A stretch of DNA of 64,000 bases from NCBI GenBank assembly GCA_041736705.1, contig JBGSTC010000006.1:62001-126000 (forward strand), read 5' to 3'. A program made the position numbers and the translations under genes. Position 1 is the first letter of the stretch. Every line of letters starts with the position of its first letter. The stretch is from GWE2-51-13 sp041736705. GTDB lineage: Bacteria > Bacillota_I > Bacilli_A > Erysipelotrichales > Erysipelotrichaceae. The notes beneath the pieces are model-generated. The model did no database searches. It was not told where the DNA came from and saw only the letters and a list, made by a program, of their open reading frames with translations. Below, in pieces: positions 33,664 through 42,249 of this stretch.

Positions 33664-34899
33664 ATGCCAAGTCAAAATCGTCTACGTAAGTATGCCCGTT
33701 TGGCCGTTTTGGTCGGGGCGAACGTCCAACCGGGACAAATGCTGGTCATCCAAGGGGCGACCGACACCCGTGAATTCATCCGTTTGTGCGTCGAGGAAGC
33801 CTACGAAGTCGGCGCGAAATCGGTCATGGTCCGTTGGAGCGATGATCCGATCAGCCATACCACCTATCTGAAATCGGACGTCGAAACGTTGGAAGAAGTT
33901 CCGGCGTGGATCGTCGCGCAGTTCGAGTACTTTATGGAAAAAGGCGCCGCGCTCTTAAGCGTCGCGTCGCCGACCCCGGGTCTTTTGGCCGATGTCGATC
34001 CCGTTAAACTCCAACGCGCCAATATCGCGACGCGTAAAGCGTTGACGAACTGGCAGGCGCATATGATGGGCAACAAGACCCAATGGTCCATCGTCGCCGT
34101 TCCGACCGTCGCCTGGGCGAAGAAGGTTTTCCCCGCACTCAACGACGATGAAGCGGTCGATGCCTTGTGGAATGCGATTCTAACCGCCGTACGTGTCCGT
34201 GAAGACAACGACCCGGTCCAAGAATGGCGTGACCACAATGCACGCCTGAGCGCACATAACGCGGCGTTGAACGACCACAATTTCAAATCCTTGCACTTCA
34301 AAAACAGCCTCGGCACCGATTTGGTCGTCGAACTCGTAAAGAACCACATCTGGGCCGGCGGCGATGAAAAGAACACCCAAGGCGTCCATTTCAACCCCAA
34401 TATGCCCACGGAAGAAACCTTCACGATGCCAGCGAAATTCGGCGTCAACGGGAAAGTCGTCGCAACCAAACCCCTCAACTACCAAGGACGTCTGATCGAC
34501 GGTTTCTGGCTGGAATTCAACGGCGGGAAAGTCGTTGCCTACGATGCCGCAAAAGAAAAAGAAGCTTTGTCCAATTTGTTATCGGTCGATGAAGGCTCCT
34601 CGTATCTTGGCGAAGTCGCTCTGATCTCCCACGATTCCCCGATTTCCAACGCAAACATCCTCTTCCTCAATACGCTCTTCGATGAAAACGCATCCTGCCA
34701 TCTGGCCCTGGGACGTGCCTATCCGATGAACCTGAAGGGCGGGTTGTCGATGAGCCAAGAAGAACTGGCCGCCGCCGGAAGCAACCATTCGATGGAACAC
34801 CAGGACTTCATGTTCGGCAGCGCCGACATGTCGATCGTGGGGATCACGCAGGACGGCAAGGAAGTCGTCGTCTTCAAAGACGGGAACTTCGCGTTCTAG
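33664..34899 (+). CDS. M29-family aminopeptidase (AmpS/PepS type)
   Basis: A 411-residue metallopeptidase that releases N-terminal amino acids in the cytosol. Family ligands are visible: Glu in NMPTEE, Glu in LGEVALI, His in CHLALGRAYP, and His and Asp in HQDFMFGSADM. The length is typical. It is last in the pfkA-pyk-glk operon, 11 bases after glk. The stop is followed at once by the -35 of the T-box promoter, with no terminator between them. Confidence 0.94.
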   Translation: MPSQNRLRKYARLAVLVGANVQPGQMLVIQGATDTREFIRLCVEEAYEVGAKSVMVRWSDDPISHTTYLKSDVETLEEVPAWIVAQFEYFMEKGAALLSVASPTPGLLADVDPVKLQRANIATRKALTNWQAHMMGNKTQWSIVAVPTVAWAKKVFPALNDDEAVDALWNAILTAVRVREDNDPVQEWRDHNARLSAHNAALNDHNFKSLHFKNSLGTDLVVELVKNHIWAGGDEKNTQGVHFNPNMPTEETFTMPAKFGVNGKVVATKPLNYQGRLIDGFWLEFNGGKVVAYDAAKEKEALSNLLSVDEGSSYLGEVALISHDSPISNANILFLNTLFDENASCHLALGRAYPMNLKGGLSMSQEELAAAGSNHSMEHQDFMFGSADMSIVGITQDGKEVVVFKDGNFAF

Positions 34900-34928
34900 T
34901 TGACAAAAAAACCAAGGAAGTGTATAAC
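34900..34928 (+). promoter_or_regulatory. Promoter of the thrS T-box leader
   Basis: A perfect TTGACA and TATAAC with a 17-base spacer. The -35 begins one base after the stop of the aminopeptidase gene. Confidence 0.85.
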
Positions 34929-34934
34929 TGACTT

Positions 34935-35141
34935 AACTACAAAGAACAGAACATGGGTTGATCCGACGGTGTCAAAGAGAGGAAGCGACGGTGCGAGCTT
35001 CCACACCACGATCCAACTTACCGCCTGGGAGTAGGGCTTTTGAAAAAGCCCCGCGGATTCGGCGTTATCGACAAGAGCACAGCAATGTGAATTAAGGTGG
35101 TACCGCGAGACTCTCGTCCTTTCAGGATGAGGGTCTTTTTT
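34935..35141 (+). promoter_or_regulatory. T-box riboswitch, threonine specific
   Basis: The leader has a long Stem I with the AGAGAGGAAG and GGTGCGAG distal elements and a specifier loop whose 3' side reads ACC (35020-35022), a threonine codon. A Stem III-like GGGCTTTT hairpin follows, then the invariant T-box AAGGTGGTACCGCG (35094-35107). Uncharged tRNA-Thr should stabilise the antiterminator and allow thrS transcription. The specifier assignment comes from pairing by eye. Confidence 0.93.
35109..35141 (+). terminator. T-box terminator of thrS
   Basis: GACTCTCGTCC pairs with GGATGAGGGTC (two G-U pairs), followed by six T. Confidence 0.9.
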
Positions 35142-35160
35142 ATCAAAAAGGAGAAAAAAC

Positions 35161-36900
35161 ATGATCAACGTTAAAGAAAACGAACAACTCAACGTATTGA
35201 ACCATTCGTGTGCGCACTTGATGGCGCAAGCCGTCAAACGCCTCTACCCCAAGGCGATGTTCTGGGTCGGACCGGTCATCAACGAAGGGTTCTACTACGA
35301 CATCGATCTGGGCGAGGACGTCATCCGTGAGGAAGACTTCCCCAAGATCGAAGCCGAAATGAAGAAGATCTCCAAGGACGGGAAACGTATTTCCCGCGAG
35401 GAACTCACCAAGGACCAAGCCCTTGAAATGTTTTCGGACGACCCCTACAAGATCGACCTGATCTCGCAGATGGACGGCGACAACGTCGTGATCAGCGCCT
35501 ATCGCCAAGGGGAATTCGTCGACCTTTGCCGGGGACCGCACGTCGAAACCGTCAAACAACTCAAGTTCTTCAAACTGCTGAAAGTCAGCGGTGCCTATTG
35601 GAAGGGCGATGCCTCCAACAAGATGCTTCAGCGGGTCTACGGGATCTGCTTTGAAAACCAGGCCGACCTTGATACCCATTTGTTTATGCTTGAAGAAGCG
35701 AAGAAGCGCGACCACAAGAAACTCGGCCGCGAACTCGACCTCTTCATGATGAGCGAATACGGACCGGGCTTTCCGTTCTGGCTTCCCAAAGGCATGCTTC
35801 TGCGCAAAACCTTGGAGAACTTCTGGTATGAAGTCCATACCAAAGAAGGCTATGATTTCGTCCAGACCCCCATCATGCTGAACCAACAATTGTGGGAAGT
35901 CTCCGGACACTGGTTCAATTACCGTGAAAACATGTATACCAGCGAAATCGACGATAAGATGTTCGCCATCAAACCGATGAACTGCCCGGGAGGGATGTTG
36001 GTCTATAAGAACGGACTCCATTCCTACAAGGATCTTCCGTGGCGCGTCGGTGAACTCGGCTTGGTCCATCGCCATGAAGCTTCGGGCGCCCTCAACGGCT
36101 TGTTCAGGGTACGCAACTTCACCCAGGACGACGCCCATATCTTCATGACCGAAGAGCAGATTGAGAGCGAAGTCGTCCGTTTGATCCAGTTCATCGACCG
36201 CGTCTATTCGATGTTCAACCTGAGCTATACCATCGAACTCTCGACCCGCCCCGAAGAGAAATACATCGGATCGATCGAAGTGTGGGATAAATCGGAAGCC
36301 GCCCTTGAAAAAGCCTGTGCGGCAGCCGGGAAGAAATGCAAGATCAACCCGGGGGACGGGGCGTTCTACGGACCCAAACTCGACTTCCATATCCAGGATT
36401 CCCTGGGTAGGGTCTGGCAGTGCGGAACCATCCAGCTTGATATGAACCTGCCTGAACGTTTCGATCTGACCTATGTCGACCGCGACGGGGAAAAGAAACG
36501 TCCCGTCATGTTGCACCGCGTCATCTTCGGTTCGGTCGAACGGTTCATCGGCATCCTGATCGAACACTTCGCCGGGGCGTTCCCCCTGTGGTTGGCACCG
36601 GTCCAAGTCAAGATCCTACCGGTCAACGCCGAATTTCATCTGGGATACTGCGAAAACCTGAAGACCCGCTTGATGGAAGAGGGGATCCGCGTCGAAATCG
36701 ACGATCGCAACGAAAAGCTCGGCTATCGTCTACGTGAAGCGCAAATGCACAAGATCCCGGTCCAATGGGTCGTCGGTGACGGTGAAATCGCCAACAACGA
36801 AGTCAATGTCCGTCGTTACGGGAAGAACGAAAGCCGGACCGTGAATGCGGATGAAGCTTTCGCTAAATTGGCAAAGGAAATCAAAAACAGAAGTCTATAG
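35161..36900 (+). CDS. thrS: Threonyl-tRNA synthetase lacking the TGS domain
   Basis: Class II synthetase of 579 residues, about 60 shorter than usual because the N-terminal TGS domain is absent; the frame starts directly at the editing (N2) domain. The editing site NHSCAHLM and DLCRGPHV is intact. The catalytic core has motif 2 VHRHEASGALNGLFRVRNF and the zinc ligands Cys in NCPGG plus two His. The C-terminal anticodon-binding domain is complete. AAAGGAG before the ATG and the T-box leader fix the start, so this is not a mis-annotated N-terminus. Confidence 0.96.
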   Translation: MINVKENEQLNVLNHSCAHLMAQAVKRLYPKAMFWVGPVINEGFYYDIDLGEDVIREEDFPKIEAEMKKISKDGKRISREELTKDQALEMFSDDPYKIDLISQMDGDNVVISAYRQGEFVDLCRGPHVETVKQLKFFKLLKVSGAYWKGDASNKMLQRVYGICFENQADLDTHLFMLEEAKKRDHKKLGRELDLFMMSEYGPGFPFWLPKGMLLRKTLENFWYEVHTKEGYDFVQTPIMLNQQLWEVSGHWFNYRENMYTSEIDDKMFAIKPMNCPGGMLVYKNGLHSYKDLPWRVGELGLVHRHEASGALNGLFRVRNFTQDDAHIFMTEEQIESEVVRLIQFIDRVYSMFNLSYTIELSTRPEEKYIGSIEVWDKSEAALEKACAAAGKKCKINPGDGAFYGPKLDFHIQDSLGRVWQCGTIQLDMNLPERFDLTYVDRDGEKKRPVMLHRVIFGSVERFIGILIEHFAGAFPLWLAPVQVKILPVNAEFHLGYCENLKTRLMEEGIRVEIDDRNEKLGYRLREAQMHKIPVQWVVGDGEIANNEVNVRRYGKNESRTVNADEAFAKLAKEIKNRSL

Positions 36901-36914
36901 ACGCTTGTCAAAAG

Positions 36915-36980
36915 TTAGTGAACATTTTCGCAAAGAGAGTGTTATAATGGGTACGTTATTCGTACCCGTTTTTCTTTTTG
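36915..36980 (+). promoter_or_regulatory. Promoter/hairpin module 1 (before the ABC binding protein)
   Basis: GTTAGTGAAC (36914-36923) covers the -35 region. An extended -10 TGT-TATAAT (36940-36948) follows at an 18-base spacer from TGAACA. The hairpin GGGTACG (36949-36955) / CGTACCC (36961-36967) starts right after the -10 and is followed by GTTTTTCTTTTT. The left arm ends about where transcription should start, so RNA made here would carry only the right arm. The hairpin is the only terminator candidate for thrS. Confidence 0.75.
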
Positions 36981-37009
36981 GGTCGGTTAACGATAAAAGG
37001 GAGCAACAA

Positions 37010-37921
37010 ATGAAGAAAATCTTATCCGCCGTATTGGTTGGCTTACTTCTATTGAATGGCTGTACGAAAGTGAAATTATCCGACCTCAAGGTCCTCACCC
37101 CCGCGGGCGCCCCGGCGATCGCTTTGATCCCCTTGATGATCGAGAATTCCGAAGATGAAGTCGTCGTGGTCGACGGGACCGATGTGATCAGCGCAGAATT
37201 GGTGAAAGGGGACTACGATGCGATCGTGGCTCCGGTGAACCTCGGATTGACGTTGGCCTCCAAAGGGAATTCCGACTACATCCTCTATGGCGTATTGACC
37301 TGGGGCAACCTCTATGTGGTCGCCGCTGAAGGGTCGACCTTGGATCAGGCAGGGGATATGGCCTTGTTCGGACAGGCGGCGGTTCCGCAGAAAATCTGGA
37401 ACACCGTGAAGTCCTCCCTCGGCAGTGTACGCAATGAAGTCTACTACAACGCGGTCACCGATGTGCAGCTGCAACTCCTGACCAAAGCGATGAACATCGG
37501 TCTGATGGCCGAACCCGCCCTGAGTGCGACCATCGCGAAAGCCAAGACGCAGGGGATCACCCTAAGCATCGTGGCGGACGTGCAGGAATCGTGGAAATCG
37601 GTCACCGGGTCGGACAACTACCCGCAAGCCGGTCTGTTCATCAAGAAAGATGCGGAAAGCGGAGTGAAGAATTCCGTCAAGGCACGCTTCGTCGAAATCC
37701 AGGAATTCCTCGCGTCGATGAATTCCAACCCCGATTCGATCGTGTCTTCCGTGGAAGAAGTCGGTGCCGAACGTTTGGGCATCGCCTCGGCCGCGATCAT
37801 CAAAACCGCCTGGGACCGCATGAATGTGGAAGCCGTTTTGGCCAAGGACGCACAAGATGAAATCCAGGCGTTCATGGATCTCTTCGGGCTATCGGATGTT
37901 AGTGAATATATTGACAAGTAA
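37010..37921 (+). CDS. ABC transporter substrate-binding lipoprotein (NitT/TauT-like)
   Basis: A 303-residue lipoprotein with signal peptide and lipobox LNGC (Cys18). The mature part follows the type II periplasmic-binding fold used by the nitrate/sulfonate/taurine and thiamine-precursor group (LKVLTPAGAPAIALIPLM, then DYDAIVAPVNLGLTLA). The ATG at 37010 has AAAGGGAG; the longer frame begins inside thrS and is rejected. The partner permease follows in its own unit under a copy of the same promoter module. No ATPase gene is near. The substrate is unknown. Confidence 0.82.
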   Translation: MKKILSAVLVGLLLLNGCTKVKLSDLKVLTPAGAPAIALIPLMIENSEDEVVVVDGTDVISAELVKGDYDAIVAPVNLGLTLASKGNSDYILYGVLTWGNLYVVAAEGSTLDQAGDMALFGQAAVPQKIWNTVKSSLGSVRNEVYYNAVTDVQLQLLTKAMNIGLMAEPALSATIAKAKTQGITLSIVADVQESWKSVTGSDNYPQAGLFIKKDAESGVKNSVKARFVEIQEFLASMNSNPDSIVSSVEEVGAERLGIASAAIIKTAWDRMNVEAVLAKDAQDEIQAFMDLFGLSDVSEYIDK

Positions 37922-37933
37922 AATCAAGTTAGG

Positions 37934-37998
37934 AAAAGTTAGTGAACTAGTTAGCAAGCTGGATGCTATAATGGGTACGTAAAACGTACCCGTTTTTT
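37934..37998 (+). promoter_or_regulatory. Promoter/hairpin module 2 (before permease and hydrogenase operon)
   Basis: Same layout as module 1: GTTAGTGAAC (37938-37947), an extended -10 TGC-TATAAT (37964-37972) at the same 18-base spacing, then GGGTACGT (37973-37980) / ACGTACCC (37984-37991) and GTTTTTT. The surrounding bases differ, so the shared parts are likely functional. The second box reads AGTT-AGTG-AACT, an inverted repeat. Confidence 0.78.
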
Positions 37999-38003
37999 AT
38001 TAC

Positions 38004-38768
38004 GTGAAGAAAGGGAAGATGCCCGTGCGACGACTTGTGAGTTGGCTGATGATCCTAACAATCTGGCAGCTTGGGTCGATGGCGATCGGCAACGATATCC
38101 TACTTCCGTCCGTATTCGAGGTCGTGAAACGCATGGCTAGCCAAGTTTCCGATTCCTCGCTCTATCTGAGCCTCGGGGCGACCTTACTAAGGGTATTGGG
38201 CGGCTTCAGCGTCGCCTTCATCGCCGCATTGATCACCGGGCTTCTCAGCGCCAACCACCGCAAGTTCCACGACTATTTCGAACCTCTGGTCACCTTGACC
38301 CATACCATCCCCAACATCACGTACATGTTCATGGCGCTGATCTGGCTGGGGTCGGAGGGGAGCGTCACCGTCATTGTCTTCTTCATCCTCTATCCCGTCC
38401 TGTATCAATCGATCTATGGCGGCGTCCTCTCGTTTCATCCCGAACTCCTGGAAGTCGCACGACTCTATCCGGAAACGTTCTTCTATAAACTCTTCCATGT
38501 CACGCTGCCGATGTTGGGTCCTTCCCTGAAGGAAGGCGTGAGAGGTTCCCTCTCCCTCGGCTTGAAAGTCGGCGTCATGGCGGAAATCCTCGGGCAGGTC
38601 CAAACCGGGATCGGCCACCAACTCTATCTCGGACGGGTCAATCTGGAAATGGCGGACATCTTCGCCTGGACCGTCTGGATGATTCTTCTCTCACTTTTGA
38701 TCGATCTGTTGTTTCATCAGGGTTTTGCGGCCGCGAATCGGGCCGTTACCGATAAAAAAGGAGAATAG
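38004..38768 (+). CDS. ABC transporter permease (NitT/TauT-like)
   Basis: A ~255-residue inner-membrane permease with about six helices. The ATPase-contact EAA loop is recognisable as FHPELLEVARLYPETFFYKLFHVTLP. It is the partner of the preceding binding protein. The start is uncertain: GTG 38004 has no ribosome binding site, ATG 38019 has one too close, and GTG 38025 has GGGA at a good distance. Its stop is three bases before the first hydrogenase gene, so promoter module 2 probably drives the whole hydrogenase operon too. The missing ATPase must be supplied from elsewhere. Confidence 0.85.
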   Translation: MKKGKMPVRRLVSWLMILTIWQLGSMAIGNDILLPSVFEVVKRMASQVSDSSLYLSLGATLLRVLGGFSVAFIAALITGLLSANHRKFHDYFEPLVTLTHTIPNITYMFMALIWLGSEGSVTVIVFFILYPVLYQSIYGGVLSFHPELLEVARLYPETFFYKLFHVTLPMLGPSLKEGVRGSLSLGLKVGVMAEILGQVQTGIGHQLYLGRVNLEMADIFAWTVWMILLSLLIDLLFHQGFAAANRAVTDKKGE

Positions 38769-38771
38769 GGT

Positions 38772-39269
38772 ATGGAAAAGTTGAATGGGAAAGCAATTGA
38801 AATCATCGACGAAATCGTCAAACGGCATTCCGACCGTCCGGGTCCCGTCAAATTGATGTTGCATGACGTGCAGCATGAGATTGGCTACATCCCGATGGAA
38901 GCGATGCTGAAGATCAGTGCGGCGACCGCGTCTTCCGTGGCGGAAGTCTACGGCGTCGTGACCTTTTACTCACAGTTTACGCTCGCTCCCAAAGGGAAAC
39001 ATGTCATCAGCGTCTGCATGGGGACGGCATGCTATGTCAAGAGCGCACAGGATCTATTGGATAAGATCCAGAAATTAACCAACAGCCCGATCAACGGGAC
39101 AAGTACCGACGGATTGTTTTCACTGGATGCGACCCGTTGTTTAGGTGCGTGCGGTTTGGCTCCGGTCTGCGTCATCGACGGCGTCGTCATCGGCAACGCG
39201 GTGAAGAACCCCAAGGTCGACGAACTCCTGAAGAACTGCAAAGCCGAAGCGGCTGCGACGTTGAACTAG
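38772..39269 (+). CDS. hydC: NuoE-like [2Fe-2S] subunit of [FeFe] hydrogenase (HydC/HndA)
   Basis: Gamma subunit of the trimeric NAD-linked hydrogenase. The 165 residues contain a short helical N-terminal domain and a thioredoxin-like ferredoxin fold with the four cluster ligands in CMGTAC and RCLGAC. GVVTFYSQF is a NuoE signature. It transfers electrons between the FMN/NADH subunit and the rest of the complex. First of ten tightly packed hydrogenase genes; it follows the permease by three bases. Confidence 0.93.
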   Translation: MEKLNGKAIEIIDEIVKRHSDRPGPVKLMLHDVQHEIGYIPMEAMLKISAATASSVAEVYGVVTFYSQFTLAPKGKHVISVCMGTACYVKSAQDLLDKIQKLTNSPINGTSTDGLFSLDATRCLGACGLAPVCVIDGVVIGNAVKNPKVDELLKNCKAEAAATLN

Positions 39270-39270
39270 T

Positions 39271-39639
39271 ATGGATCTTCGGCCGCTGATCCAAGAATTG
39301 AACGCCGAGACCTTGATCCTCGGCCATCCACGGGTTTTGGATCGCGACTATACCTGCGTGTTCGCCGCCGATCTCATGAGCGACGCGCTGGCGATGGTCA
39401 ACTCCGACTGTAAGAAAACCTTGTTGGTCACCGGCCTGCAGAACGCGCAATCCCTGCGTACGGCCGAGATGCTCGACATCGATACGATCATCTATGTCCG
39501 CGGGAAACATCCGACGGAAGATGATCTGAACATGGCCGCCGAAATGGAAATCAATGTGTTCTGCACGTCGAAGACGATGTATGAAGCCTGTGGCATCCTC
39601 TTTAAGCTGGGGCTTGTCTCAGCCGTCAAAAATGATTGA
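39271..39639 (+). CDS. DRTGG-like domain protein, hydrogenase cluster
   Basis: A 122-residue soluble protein resembling the DRTGG domain that is widespread in clostridial [FeFe] hydrogenase operons. The pattern is CVFAADLMSDALAMV followed by LLVTGLQNAQSLRTAEMLDI. The domain is also found next to CBS or phosphotransacetylase domains; its ligand is unknown. One base separates it from hydC. It overlaps the next gene by eight bases. A second copy is at 41223. Confidence 0.72.
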   Translation: MDLRPLIQELNAETLILGHPRVLDRDYTCVFAADLMSDALAMVNSDCKKTLLVTGLQNAQSLRTAEMLDIDTIIYVRGKHPTEDDLNMAAEMEINVFCTSKTMYEACGILFKLGLVSAVKND

Positions 39640-40048
39640 GCAGCGCTATACGATCGGACATGCGGATTATGCCAACGCCGGCAAAGTCTCCAGCCAGATC
39701 AAATCGTTTCTGAAACAGATCGGCTTGGATCCGACCTTGTTGCGGCGGATCGCCGTCGCCTGCTATGAAGCCGAAATCAACATGATCATCCATTCCTACG
39801 GCGGGGAAATCACGCTGGCCATGGATGAGAACAGTTTGGACCTGAATTTCAAAGATAACGGTCCGGGAATCCCGGACGTGGAAAAAGCCATGACGCCCGG
39901 ATGGTCGACCGCGAGCGACAAAGCGCGCGAATTCGGATTCGGCGCCGGCATGGGTCTTCCCAACATCAAACGGATGGCGGATACCTTCGAAATCCAATCG
40001 ACGCAAAGCGGTACGCATGTACACATCGCTTTCAAGGTGAACGAATGA
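39632..40048 (+). CDS. RsbW-like ATP-binding regulator (HATPase)
   Basis: A 138-residue GHKL ATPase like anti-sigma factor kinases. The N box is EAEINMIIHSYGG, the G1 box DNGPGIPD and the G2 box GFGAGMGLPNIKR. Start ATG 39632 overlaps the stop of the preceding gene. No sigma factor or anti-anti-sigma gene is in the window. In related operons such a protein sits beside a hydrogenase-like sensor, so a signalling role on hydrogenase expression or activity is inferred. Confidence 0.85.
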   Translation: MIEQRYTIGHADYANAGKVSSQIKSFLKQIGLDPTLLRRIAVACYEAEINMIIHSYGGEITLAMDENSLDLNFKDNGPGIPDVEKAMTPGWSTASDKAREFGFGAGMGLPNIKRMADTFEIQSTQSGTHVHIAFKVNE

Positions 40049-41226
40049 GTGTGGTCACGTATACGCTGGCCAAGTGCCAGAAATGCATGAAATGCCTGCG
40101 CGTCTGTCCGGTGGAAGCCATCACCATGAAAGACGAGCGGGTCAGAATCAATAAGTCCCGATGCATCAACTGCGGGAAATGCATCGATTCCTGCGTCCAT
40201 CAAGGTTTGCAGGCGAAGGGGAGCACCCTCGCCGAGCTGGAGTATTACGACGTGAAGATCGCCTTGGTGCCCTCCGCCTTACTGGCGGCCGCTTCCACGG
40301 TCGATCAGATCGAAGAACTCTTCGGGACGATCAAAAGCCTGGGCTTCGACGAAGTCGTCGACCTGTCCCCCTATGACGGGGCGATCGCCAACGAACTCTA
40401 CGGCATGATCGCCGACCAGAAGGAACCTTACCTGATTTCCTCGTTCTGTCCGGTGGTCAACCGTCTGATCGAGGTGAAATATCCCATGTTGCTGGAATAC
40501 ATGGTGCCGCCCTATAAGTCGGCGGAACTCGCCAGTCGTAAAATCCGTGAAGAAACAATGAAATTGAATCAGAAAGTCGGGATCTTCCTGCTCTGCGAAT
40601 GCATCGCGAAACTTCCGACCTCGAAATATCCCTACGGCGATACCACAAGTGAAATCGACCATGCCTTATCGATCGTCGACCTCTTCCCCCGCATCAGTAA
40701 GGAAATGGGGAATCACCGGGAATCGGTCGACCCGTCACGCGACGGATTGAAGTTGGCGAGCAGCGCCCACTTCACGACCAAAGGCTACGAATCACACATC
40801 CTGAAGGCCGACGGGTTGGAAAAAGTCCAGTTGGCGCTGGATCTGGCCGAATTCGGTCAATTGAAAGGCAGGCATTACCTGCATCTCTCCAATTGCATCA
40901 ACGGCTGCGTCGGCGGGAACCTGCTTTGGGGCAACCCCTTCGAAGCCACCCAGCATGTCAGCGAACACTTGACGACGGTGCGCGGCACCAACGCGCAGGT
41001 CGTCTTCGAAGCCAGCGAAGAATCGTTGGACGAAGTGAACGAAAGAAAGTCCATCCAGGAAAGAATCCTGGAATACGCGCGGGTCAACGCGCAGCTGGAA
41101 CAGTTGCCCGGGTATGATTGCGGGGCGTGCGGATTCGCTTCCTGCCGGATGATGGCGGAAGAAATCGCCGCCGGACGCGCGACCTTGGAAAACTGCAGGA
41201 TCCGCAACCACGAGGTGAAATCATGA
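40045..41226 (+). CDS. Hydrogenase-like iron-sulfur protein (sensory/HfsB-like)
   Basis: A 393-residue protein related to the large-subunit C-terminal domain of [FeFe] hydrogenases. The N-terminal part has two [4Fe-4S] motifs (CQKCMKCLRVCP and CINCGKCIDSC). The H-cluster-like motifs are SFCPVV, LLCECIAKL and NCINGCVGGN. The Cys next to the cluster ligand, used for proton transfer in catalytic enzymes, is Phe, so catalysis is unlikely. A further cluster motif CGACGFASC is near the C-terminus. ATGA overlap with the HATPase gene couples the two and supports a sensor-regulator pair. The true start is 40045, not the longer upstream frame. Confidence 0.85.
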   Translation: MSVVTYTLAKCQKCMKCLRVCPVEAITMKDERVRINKSRCINCGKCIDSCVHQGLQAKGSTLAELEYYDVKIALVPSALLAAASTVDQIEELFGTIKSLGFDEVVDLSPYDGAIANELYGMIADQKEPYLISSFCPVVNRLIEVKYPMLLEYMVPPYKSAELASRKIREETMKLNQKVGIFLLCECIAKLPTSKYPYGDTTSEIDHALSIVDLFPRISKEMGNHRESVDPSRDGLKLASSAHFTTKGYESHILKADGLEKVQLALDLAEFGQLKGRHYLHLSNCINGCVGGNLLWGNPFEATQHVSEHLTTVRGTNAQVVFEASEESLDEVNERKSIQERILEYARVNAQLEQLPGYDCGACGFASCRMMAEEIAAGRATLENCRIRNHEVKS

Positions 41227-41552
41227 ACATCGTAGAAATCGCCGCCAAGAACGGGTGGCAGATCGTCGTCGATACACAATTGAATCCGAAGGTCGAAGGC
41301 GTCTTCGTCGGAGACCTGCTCAGCTGGGTCATGGGACATGCCCAGCCCGGTGACCTCTGGGTCACGGTCCAAGCCCACGCCAACATCGTGGCGGTCGCGT
41401 CCTTACGCGAACTCGCCGGCATCGTCATCGCCCATGGCAGCGAGATAGAAGAAGAAACGCTTCAATTAGCCAAGGACGAAGGGGTGATGATCCTGCGTAC
41501 CCCGCAAAGCGCGGCGGACTGCGTCAAAGCCCTTGCGACCCTAGGCATCTAG
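41223..41552 (+). CDS. Second DRTGG-like domain protein
   Basis: A 109-residue protein similar in layout to the one at 39271, starting MNIVEIAAKNGWQIV with VEGVFVGDLLSWVMGHA and VIAHGSEIEEET. This matches the short DRTGG-like proteins of hydrogenase operons. It overlaps the preceding gene by ATGA and is followed by the PHP protein after one base. The ligand and function are unknown. Confidence 0.7.
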   Translation: MNIVEIAAKNGWQIVVDTQLNPKVEGVFVGDLLSWVMGHAQPGDLWVTVQAHANIVAVASLRELAGIVIAHGSEIEEETLQLAKDEGVMILRTPQSAADCVKALATLGI

Positions 41553-41553
41553 C

Positions 41554-42249
41554 ATGGATTACGACCTGCATATCCACTCCGCCCTCTCACCCTGCGGTGA
41601 TGACGATATGCGACCCACCAACATCGTACGCATGGCGCTTCTAAGCGGTCTGTCCCTCATCTCGGTGACCGACCACAACAGCGTGTCCAACCAACAGGCG
41701 ATGGCGCGTGCGGCGAAAACCTACGGGATCGCGTATTGGTACGGGGTGGAACTCCAAACCAAAGAAGAAGTGCATGTCCTGGGTTATTTCAGAAGCGAAG
41801 CCGATGTCGAGGGTTTCGACGCTTGGCTGAGGACGGTCCGCGACACCACCGTGAACCGGATCGACCATTTCGGAAACCAGTATCTATTGGACGAAAACGA
41901 CGAAGTGCTGGGACAGGAATCCGACAGTCTGATCTTGTCGCTTGACGCTAGCCTCAGCGAATGCGTCGCACAAATCAAGAAAGCGCACGGGAAAGTCGTC
42001 TTGGCCCACGTGATGGACCGCAAGAACGGCATCCTGCGCCAACTGGCCTTCATCCCGAAGAACCTGAACTTCGACGGGATCGAAATCACCCAAGCGGACC
42101 AACGGGACACGCTCATCGCGAGTTATCCCTGGCTAAGCGCAAAAACGTTCTTCCTGAATTCCGACGCCCATCGCCTGATCGACATCCACGATGCCGGCCG
42201 CGCGATGAGCGAAGAAGAGATCGAAGCGTTTTGGAGGAATGAACCATGA
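41554..42249 (+). CDS. PHP-domain phosphoesterase, hydrogenase cluster
   Basis: A 231-residue PHP-fold metallo-enzyme. The N-terminal DLHIHSALSPCGDD and SVTDHNS give the first metal ligands; VLAHVMD and the C-terminal LNSDAHRL supply the rest. PHP proteins hydrolyse phosphoesters such as nucleotides; the substrate here is unknown. It is a regular member of clostridial hydrogenase operons with DRTGG and HATPase proteins. It overlaps the next gene by four bases. Confidence 0.88.
   Translation: MDYDLHIHSALSPCGDDDMRPTNIVRMALLSGLSLISVTDHNSVSNQQAMARAAKTYGIAYWYGVELQTKEEVHVLGYFRSEADVEGFDAWLRTVRDTTVNRIDHFGNQYLLDENDEVLGQESDSLILSLDASLSECVAQIKKAHGKVVLAHVMDRKNGILRQLAFIPKNLNFDGIEITQADQRDTLIASYPWLSAKTFFLNSDAHRLIDIHDAGRAMSEEEIEAFWRNEP

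Noticed and set aside
36905..36945. Rex (TTGTTAA-N4-TTAACAA) site in the promoter modules
   Set aside because: The GTTAGTGAAC box has only GTT-N4-AAC symmetry and does not match Rex half sites.
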